Assembly: GCA_021772555.1 (NCBI GenBank) | Contig: JAJFLT010000208.1 | Coordinates: 1-10,634 of the forward strand | Direction of reading: 5' to 3' | Origin: Opitutales bacterium | GTDB lineage: Bacteria > Verrucomicrobiota > Verrucomicrobiia > Opitutales > UBA2987 | DNA length: 10,634 nt | In this document: one piece after another, positions 6,049-10,634 of the stretch | Numbering within the stretch: the first letter of the stretch is position 1 | Layout of the letters: the number at the start of each line of letters is the position of its first letter | Position numbers and translations under genes: made by a program | The notes under the pieces: model-generated | What the model was told of the DNA's origin: nothing | Database searches by the model: none | Seen by the model: the letters and a program-made list of their open reading frames with translations, nothing else

Positions 6049-7209
6049 TCAGAAATCGTCTATCCATTCATATGATGTATTTTGTAAGCGATCAATCTCG
6101 TCTAGTGCAGCCTTTAAGTTTGGGGGGTCACCAAAAGTCAAATTAATACCGAAAGTCCCTTCAGGATTTGCATTATTCTGGAATGGTTTAGCAAGTTCAT
6201 CAGGAAGCCTTTCAAGCTCAGTAATTATATGCTCCGCCCATCCGTGCATTAGGTCTCGAATGCGGTGGAATGCTTCTGGCAATTCCAACGAGCGTATCTC
6301 GATCTCCCAAGAAACTAGTTCGTTGCAGCCATCGATTATCTGATCAACTACCTCTTTGATAGTTTCTGCGTCTCCTGATATCCCTGGTTTTCCCCAAGAG
6401 GACACGATTTTCTCTTGAAGAAGAATTGTCAGCATCTTTATCAAGGCAATTAGGTCGGCGAGGCGCGATCCTATTCTATCAACAAACTCTTTGCCCCTCA
6501 TAGATTGTTTTCGGCTAAATACTAGCCCGCTCTCAATGTCGGCGAGCTTATTTCTGACAATTGTAAGCTTAGAACGAAGTAGTTCCTCCGTAAGTAAATA
6601 TTCCCAGTAATCAGGACGTTCTAGGGCCAAATATTGTGAGCGTTCTGTCTCCTCAATGAACGCCAGAAGTGGGCTAAGTTTATTCGTGCGTTTCCGCTGA
6701 ATTAGGTCCTTCAGGTAGATAGAGAATTGATTCCGAAGAGTTTCAGCGATCTCCTTCGCTCTGTCGTAAATAAAAATCCAACCTTCATCAGCTTTAATCC
6801 TCTGTAGGAAGGCAAACACTTCCGGGCTGTCTACATAGATCGAAAAGTCAGCGCCAGGATTTTTTTCCCAAAGAGGTAGAGAATCTAACACCTGGCGGTT
6901 TACGAACACAAATCTGTCGATCTGGTGTCTTTTAGCTGTTTGGTATTCGGAATTCACAATTGACTTCCCCGTATTTGGATCCAAAGAGCCTCTTTTGCGG
7001 CCAACGATGAGTACGAACAAGTCTGCGTTTTCTCGTACAACTTTCTTGCAGTTTTCGATAGCGTCCAAAGAAGGTGAAACGGGAAAGGAGTTGTACTCAC
7101 TCAGAATTGGTACGTGACCGATTGATTCTAAGGCATCTTTGAGGTCGGCTCGAATTTGATCAAGGTCGAAGCAGGTCGAACTCACGAATACTCTCGTATT
7201 ACCGATCAT
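6049..7209 (-). CDS. DUF4062 (TIR-like) domain protein, possible conflict-system effector
   Basis: In this 386-residue protein, residues 5-95 fit DUF4062. They include the first strand RVFVSSTCFDLDQIRADL, an ILSEYNSFPV segment with E38, the core strand ADLFVLIVGRKRGSLD (62-77), and NSEYQTAKRHQ (86-96) where the family has a conserved S-x-x-E-Y-x-x-A. DUF4062 is related to TIR/nucleoside-deoxyribosyltransferase-like folds and often serves as an N-terminal module in predicted prokaryotic immune or signalling proteins. The rest (about 175-345) is mostly helical, with no ATPase, protease or nuclease motif that I recognise, and may be a sensing or oligomerisation region. No signal peptide or membrane segment is seen. 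It is divergent from the DUF1353-like gene across 197 bp of AT-rich DNA and is clearly AT-richer than the core genes, suggesting acquisition. Domain call fairly sure; function inferred. Confidence 0.8.
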   Translation of the reverse strand: MIGNTRVFVSSTCFDLDQIRADLKDALESIGHVPILSEYNSFPVSPSLDAIENCKKVVRENADLFVLIVGRKRGSLDPNTGKSIVNSEYQTAKRHQIDRFVFVNRQVLDSLPLWEKNPGADFSIYVDSPEVFAFLQRIKADEGWIFIYDRAKEIAETLRNQFSIYLKDLIQRKRTNKLSPLLAFIEETERSQYLALERPDYWEYLLTEELLRSKLTIVRNKLADIESGLVFSRKQSMRGKEFVDRIGSRLADLIALIKMLTILLQEKIVSSWGKPGISGDAETIKEVVDQIIDGCNELVSWEIEIRSLELPEAFHRIRDLMHGWAEHIITELERLPDELAKPFQNNANPEGTFGINLTFGDPPNLKAALDEIDRLQNTSYEWIDDF

Positions 7210-7248
7210 ATATAAATCACTCGAAACAAGATTTGATGTTCAGTCAGG

Positions 7249-7277
7249 ATATCATTCAATTTATATGTTAGCAGCAA
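7249..7277 (-). promoter_or_regulatory. Candidate promoter of the DUF4062 gene
   Basis: On the - strand TTGCTG (7277-7272) and TGATAT (7254-7249) are separated by exactly 17 nt. They lie about 40 nt upstream of the ATG at 7209. The surrounding AT-rich DNA makes chance matches likely. Confidence 0.4.
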
Positions 7278-7284
7278 ATGTGCT

Positions 7285-7314
7285 TTGTATAAAAATTTAC
7301 AATATTCTTATAAT
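7285..7314 (+). promoter_or_regulatory. Candidate promoter of the DUF1353-like gene
   Basis: TTGTAT (7285-7290) and a perfect TATAAT (7309-7314) are separated by 18 nt, facing the gene that starts at 7407. This gives a leader of about 85 nt. It lies immediately next to the candidate - strand promoter, so one bound factor could affect both genes. Confidence 0.5.
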
Positions 7315-7406
7315 CGATATTTTCAAGAATTTTCTGGATCCTTTAAGAGCCATTAAAGCCTTGCCTGTTTTTATTTACAATTGCAAGATCAGGAAAAGGA
7401 GAAATT

Positions 7407-7844
7407 ATGGCTACGAAGGGATATATAAGATACAAAGGTAATTACAAATACCAACTCGTTAATGATTATCAGATAATTATTAGCATTACACCAGGGTCTG
7501 ATATTAAGACGGATTTCATTGATCTGGATACTCTGGGGAAATTGGTAGTGAAGAAAAGCTATGCCTGGGACGGCCCCTCCGGGCCAGTGAAGGACACTAA
7601 AAAGAATCTGCGCGCGTCACTGGTCCATGATGCTCTTTATCAGCTGATGCGAAATGAAAAGCTCAAGTCCAGAACTCATCGAAAAGCAGCCGATCAAATT
7701 TTTAAGGACATTTGCCTTGAAGACGGCGTTCCCAAATTCTGGTCATCAAACTTCTACAAGGCGTTACGGAAATTCGGCAAACCTGCGGCCAGTCCCGAAA
7801 ACAAGAAAAAAGTCCGTCGCGCTCCCGAGGTAAATTCGGATTAA
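7407..7844 (+). CDS. DUF1353-like phage-type hypothetical protein
   Basis: This 145-residue soluble protein has an excellent ribosome binding site: AAGGAGA (7396-7402) lies 4-5 nt before the ATG. The N-terminal third is strand-rich. YAWDGPSGP (52-60) is followed by RASLVHDALYQLMR (69-82) and a RKAADQIFKDICLEDG helix (92-107). This arrangement of W-D-G-P-S, then V-H-D-x-L-Y, then R-x-A-D-x-x-F resembles DUF1353-type proteins, which are common in phages, prophages and other accessory regions. The H74-D75 pair is suggestive of metal binding, but no enzyme activity is established. The C-terminal 20 residues are Lys/Arg-rich and probably disordered. The gene is divergent from the DUF4062 gene and ends just before a structured non-coding element. 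Family assignment is moderate and function unknown. Confidence 0.75.
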   Translation: MATKGYIRYKGNYKYQLVNDYQIIISITPGSDIKTDFIDLDTLGKLVVKKSYAWDGPSGPVKDTKKNLRASLVHDALYQLMRNEKLKSRTHRKAADQIFKDICLEDGVPKFWSSNFYKALRKFGKPAASPENKKKVRRAPEVNSD

Positions 7845-7956
7845 GCCAAATTCAGATTCTGGAACCTAAGAATTTATCTCACTAAGGCTCTAGAACCTAT
7901 CTCAGATTCGCAGATGAATGATGTTTGTAGCGCCACGGAGGCAGATGCCAGGCGGC

Positions 7957-7993
7957 TTCGCGCCCAGATGGGCTGGAGCCCTTCGGGCGCGAA
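7957..7993. repeat. Nested hairpin 1 of the inverted-repeat element
   Basis: TTCGCGCCC (7957-7965) pairs perfectly with GGGCGCGAA (7985-7993). Inside it, GGGC-TGGA-GCCC forms a second short stem. Either strand could fold as RNA or single-stranded DNA. Confidence 0.75.
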
Positions 7994-8064
7994 CCAACGC
8001 CTCAGGTGCCACCTTGCCGCACAAATCCTTCGGACAGAGGCTATTATGAATTTGAGCGGCGTTC

Positions 8065-8104
8065 CGTCGGGGCCGCAGGGCTTCCAGCCCGGCAAGTCCC
8101 GACG
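8065..8104. repeat. Nested hairpin 2 of the inverted-repeat element
   Basis: CGTCGGG (8065-8071) pairs perfectly with CCCGACG (8098-8104). Inside are GCC/GGC pairs and the small hairpin GGGCT-TCC-AGCCC (8078-8090). Its tip resembles that of hairpin 1, as in paired REP sequences. Confidence 0.7.
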
Positions 8105-8406
8105 CGCCTTGCTCAAACACATAATGGCTCTCTGCATCTCCATCATCGAATTTGAGATAGGTTCTAAGACCACGGCGAGTATTTGTTTCGATGGGTTGGG
8201 TGTTTCTCTGATTTGAAATGCCATTTGGAATGGAGGAGAACGTGCTGAGGACAGCCCGTTCCACCGAAATGGGACGGGATTCGGGCGTTTTCGTTGTGTA
8301 GTAAGTTGGGAGAGGTGTTTTTGTGGGACATTGTGGCGCATTTTTGGGATTTTGTTGGTTTTTTTTGAACTTTAATCAAACGCATCAAAGGGAGCCAACG
8401 TATCGA

Positions 8407-8435
8407 TTGCGGGTTTTTGGAATGTATGTTATAAA
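8407..8435 (+). promoter_or_regulatory. Candidate promoter upstream of the YyaL-like gene
   Basis: TTGCGG (8407-8412) and TATAAA (8430-8435) have an ideal 17-nt spacer and point at the downstream gene. The predicted start near 8442 would give a leader of over 200 nt that includes the tandem duplication and the palindromic repeat. Confidence 0.45.
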
Positions 8436-8461
8436 AGGGCTGGATGATTTGAACCGCGAAT

Positions 8462-8485
8462 GAACTCTAATAAGAACTCTAATAA
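8462..8485. repeat. Perfect 12-bp tandem duplication
   Basis: GAACTCTAATAA occurs twice head to tail at 8462-8473 and 8474-8485 with no mismatch. It lies in non-coding DNA between the candidate promoter and palindromic repeat copy 2. Two copies only; it is likely a slippage or insertion scar. Confidence 0.85.
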
Positions 8486-8498
8486 CTGGAAATTGATT

Positions 8499-8601
8499 TT
8501 TTTAACCACAGATTACACAGATGAACACAGATAAAGAATATTTCTTTCGAGAACTTTTAAACAAACTACCTCTATTTACCCGTTTAAATCGTGGTTAAAA
8601 A
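8499..8601. repeat. Palindromic dispersed repeat, copy 2
   Basis: TTTTTAACCAC at 8499-8509 is the exact reverse complement of 8591-8601. The left arm AACCACAGATTACACAGAT (8504-8522) matches copy 1 at 18 of 19 positions, while the interiors differ. This copy is about 103 bp long. Its right end abuts the start of the open frame of the YyaL-like gene, so it sits in that gene's leader. Confidence 0.7.
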
Positions 8602-8655
8602 TTGGAGTCATCGCTTATTTCTGTTTTCAGTGTTTTTTTAGAAAAATTGAGTTCA

Positions 8656-10368
8656 ATGCCCCTAATTACTTCCAGATTGATGAGTTTTAAACTTTTATTT
8701 CCGTTGCCCATGGACAGGGGCTCTTTAACGGGTTTCTTTTTAGTGGTCTCTGTTGTTATGGGGTCGTTCCCGAACACCTTTGGCGGGGAGGCGGCGGAAG
8801 AGGTTGCGAATGCGGAACCGGTTGTTGCGGGAGTGCAATCCAACCGGTTGGCTTTGGAGAAATCTCCTTATTTGCGGCAGCATGCGAGTAACCCGGTCGA
8901 TTGGTTTCCCTGGGGGGAGGAGGCTTTTGCCAAGGCCCGTAAAGAGGATAAATTGATTTTTCTCTCGGTGGGTTACAGCACTTGCCATTGGTGCCATGTA
9001 ATGGAGCGGGAGTCTTTTGAAAATCCCGAAATCGCAGCCCTTATGAACGAATCGTATGTAAGCATCAAGGTGGACCGCGAGGAGCGCCCGGATGTGGACA
9101 AGGTTTATATGACTTTTGTGCAGGCTTCGACCGGCAGCGGCGGCTGGCCCATGAATGTCTGGCTAACGCCGGACCTGACCCCCATCGTGGGGGGAACGTA
9201 TTTCCCGCCGGAGGACCGCTATGGGCGGCCCGGTTTCCCCAGCATGCTGGAGCGTGTTGCCACGGTCTGGAAGGAACACCGGGAGGAGATCGTGGCGCAG
9301 GGGAAGGTGATTGTGGAGCAACTGAATGAATTGGGATCGGTATCGAGTGAAGGCGGCGCGGAATTGGGAAACGATTCCATGGAGGCCGCTTTTGAGCGAT
9401 TGACGAATACTTTCGACGAAACGGAGGGAGGCTTCGGGCCACCGCCAAAATTCCCGCGTCCGGCCACACTCAATTTTCTTTTTCGTTATTATGCCGCCCA
9501 GGAGTCTTTATCCCAACGCGGTAAAAAGGCGCTTGAGATGGCTTTGTCTACCCTCGACGCCATTATGGCGGGGGGAATCCGTGATCATTTGGGAGGCGGT
9601 TTTCACCGCTATTCAGTCGATCGGTTCTGGCATGTGCCCCATTTTGAAAAAATGCTCTACGACCAGGCCCAACTGGCCAATGCCTACCTAGATGCTTTTC
9701 AAATAACCGGCGAAACCAAATACGCCGAGGCGGCCAGGGGCATTTTTTCCTATGTGGGCGAAACCTTGACCGATGCCGAGGGGGGATTTTACTCGGCGGA
9801 AGATGCCGACAGCCTGCCCTCGCGGGATAGTGCCGAAAAATCGGAGGGCGCTTTTTATATTTGGCCGGAGGAGGAAGTCTTGCAAATCCTGGGTCCAGAA
9901 AAGGGACCTGTTTTCAACTATTTCTACGGAGTAGCTACCTTTGGAAACGCGCCCCCCGGCAGCGATCCGCAAAGGGAATTCGCGAACCGGAACATTCTCA
10001 AGCAAAGCCGTTCGGTAAAGGAAACCGGGGACAAGTTCGGACTTTCCATGGTCGCCGTGGAAAAAATACTGAAGGAAAGCCGAAGCCTGCTTTTAACGGC
10101 CCGAAATAAACGCCCACGTCCGCATCGGGACGACAAAATCATCACCGCCTGGAACGGCCTCATGATGTCCGCCTATGCCCGCGGCGCGAGTGTACTGGAT
10201 GATCCAGCTTACCTGACACGCGCCGCGCGGTCCGCCGCATTTATTAAAAAACACCTATATAACGAAAAAAACGGAACCCTCCTGCGGATTTTTCGCCAAG
10301 GCCCCGGCCCCACGGCCGGATTCGGCGACGATTACGCCTTTCTCATCCAGGGATTGCTGGATCTTTAA
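8656..10368 (+). CDS. Thioredoxin-like DUF255 protein (YyaL/SPATA20 family), ended by a premature stop
   Basis: The core begins with NRLALEKSPYLRQHASNPVD, then FLSVGYSTCHWCHVM with its CxxC (Cys110 and Cys113 from this start), ESFENPEIA, KVDREERPDVDKVYM and GGWPMNVWLTPDLTPI. This is the N-terminal thioredoxin-fold domain. A six-hairpin-glycosidase-like alpha/alpha region follows (GGIRDHLGGGFHRYSVD, WHVPHFEKMLYDQAQLANAY, ADSLPSRDS). The biochemical role of the family is unsettled. The start is uncertain: ATGs at 8656, 8680 and 8710 are all in frame and none has a good ribosome binding site; a TTG at 8602 is less likely. All give an N-terminal hydrophobic segment (GFFLVVSVVMGSF) that may be a signal peptide, unusual for cytoplasmic members. 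The family is usually about 680-700 residues. Here translation stops at TAA 10366-10368 after 570, within a conserved segment. Confidence 0.9.
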   Translation: MPLITSRLMSFKLLFPLPMDRGSLTGFFLVVSVVMGSFPNTFGGEAAEEVANAEPVVAGVQSNRLALEKSPYLRQHASNPVDWFPWGEEAFAKARKEDKLIFLSVGYSTCHWCHVMERESFENPEIAALMNESYVSIKVDREERPDVDKVYMTFVQASTGSGGWPMNVWLTPDLTPIVGGTYFPPEDRYGRPGFPSMLERVATVWKEHREEIVAQGKVIVEQLNELGSVSSEGGAELGNDSMEAAFERLTNTFDETEGGFGPPPKFPRPATLNFLFRYYAAQESLSQRGKKALEMALSTLDAIMAGGIRDHLGGGFHRYSVDRFWHVPHFEKMLYDQAQLANAYLDAFQITGETKYAEAARGIFSYVGETLTDAEGGFYSAEDADSLPSRDSAEKSEGAFYIWPEEEVLQILGPEKGPVFNYFYGVATFGNAPPGSDPQREFANRNILKQSRSVKETGDKFGLSMVAVEKILKESRSLLLTARNKRPRPHRDDKIITAWNGLMMSAYARGASVLDDPAYLTRAARSAAFIKKHLYNEKNGTLLRIFRQGPGPTAGFGDDYAFLIQGLLDL

Positions 10369-10634
10369 CAGGCATCGTTTGAGATCAAATGGCTGCAGTG
10401 GGCCGTCCGATTGCAAGATACCCAGAAGGAGAAATTTTATGATTCCGATGATGGAGGATTCTTCAACGCCACGGGCAAAGACCCGCACATCCTCCTGCGA
10501 ATGAAAGAGCGTTTCGACGGGGCAGAGCCTTCGGTCAATTCCGTATCGACCCTGAACTTGCTCCGCCTTGCCCAAATGACCGGAAGGGATGCTTACCATA
10601 CGATGGCAAAAGAAACTTTGCATGCTTTTGCTTC
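10369..10634 (+). pseudogene. In-frame continuation of the YyaL-like gene beyond the TAA (runs off window)
   Basis: Directly after the TAA the same frame stays open for 88 codons to the window edge. It encodes QASFEIKWLQWAVRLQ, YDSDDGGFFNATGKD and AEPSVNSVSTLNLLRLAQMTG, all recognisable C-terminal YyaL-family segments. In relatives the sequence at the break reads like GLLDLYxAxF, so the TAA most likely replaces a tyrosine codon (TAT or TAC). The codon use is unchanged across the stop and there is no frameshift, which indicates a recent nonsense mutation or a single-base sequencing or assembly error. With this part the protein would have the normal family length. Confidence 0.85.

Larger units (their letters stand above)
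7891..8166. mobile_element. MITE/REP-like element with 19-bp terminal inverted repeats
   Basis: The left end TAGAACCTATCTCAGATTC (7891-7909) is the reverse complement of 8148-8166 at 18 of 19 positions. The 276-bp element is GC-rich inside and carries two nested hairpins, at 7957-7993 and 8065-8104. It encodes no transposase, so it would have to move in trans if it is mobile. No clear target-site duplication is seen outside the repeats. A degenerate partial copy of the left end lies just outside it (GGAACCTA at 7861-7868 and TTATCTCA at 7874-7881). The mobile interpretation is inference; the inverted repeats are directly visible. Confidence 0.55.
7845..8601. other. 757-bp gene-free region with repeats and structured DNA
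   Basis: No credible coding sequence is seen. Open frames of 74-155 codons occur on both strands here, but they overlap one another in several frames, have no ribosome binding sites and cross the inverted repeats. The stretch holds a hairpin-bearing inverted-repeat element (7891-8166), a 12-bp tandem duplication (8462-8485), a promoter-like sequence (8407-8435) and copy 2 of the palindromic repeat (8499-8601). The part between 8170 and 8400 contains only a weak hairpin (CCCGT/ACGGG around 8260-8277). Confidence 0.7.

Noticed and set aside
7874..8388. Overlapping small open frames on both strands
   Set aside because: Four frames overlap over the hairpin element, none has a ribosome binding site or a recognisable domain, and all cross the inverted repeats.
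10360..10374. Programmed recoding (selenocysteine or pyrrolysine) at the stop
   Set aside because: The stop is TAA, not TGA or TAG, and relatives have tyrosine here, so mutation or error is the simpler explanation.

Overview
This window looks like bacterial chromosome. It has a canonical rpmH-rnpA-yidD-yidC block, a complete tRNA-Glu gene with encoded CCA, and a dispersed palindromic repeat family whose left end reads AACCACAGATTACAC. The long periplasmic domain of YidC, the exported beta-propeller proteins and this repeat suggest a Gram-negative member of the Planctomycetes-Verrucomicrobia-Chlamydiae superphylum, perhaps Verrucomicrobiota (Opitutae-like). That placement is inference from remembered family resemblance, not a computed result.

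Layout, left to right. (1) 1-500, + strand: the 3' end of a beta-propeller protein cut by the window edge. (2) 501-646: a convergent gap holding copy 1 of the palindromic repeat. (3) 647-1579, - strand: an exported TolB-like six-repeat (PD40) propeller. (4) 1684-5174, - strand: an operon transcribed rpmH > rnpA > yidD > yidC > yebC, with overlapping or tightly spaced genes and a weak terminator candidate after yebC. It links ribosomal protein L34, RNase P protein, membrane-protein insertion and a YebC-family translation or regulatory factor. (5) 5175-5446: the divergent promoter region and tRNA-Glu(UUC) on the + strand. (6) 5539-5898, - strand: a small VOC (glyoxalase-fold) protein. (7) 6049-7844: two divergent, visibly AT-richer accessory genes, a DUF4062 (TIR-like) protein on - and a DUF1353-like phage-type protein on +. 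(8) 7845-8601: 757 bp without a credible gene. It contains an element bounded by 19-bp inverted repeats with two strong nested hairpins, a 12-bp tandem duplication, a promoter-like sequence and copy 2 of the palindromic repeat. (9) 8656-10634, + strand: a thioredoxin-like/DUF255 (YyaL, SPATA20-like) protein, interrupted by an in-frame TAA at 10366-10368, after which recognisable family sequence continues in the same frame to the window edge.

The core operon is ordinary apart from yebC as its last gene and the lysine-rich tail of YidC. The parts most worth a second look are the DUF4062/DUF1353 pair as a possible conflict or phage-derived cassette, the structured inverted-repeat element beside it, the palindromic repeat pair, and the premature stop in the YyaL-like gene. 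I see no CRISPR array, transposase, integrase, rRNA or recognisable origin of replication.
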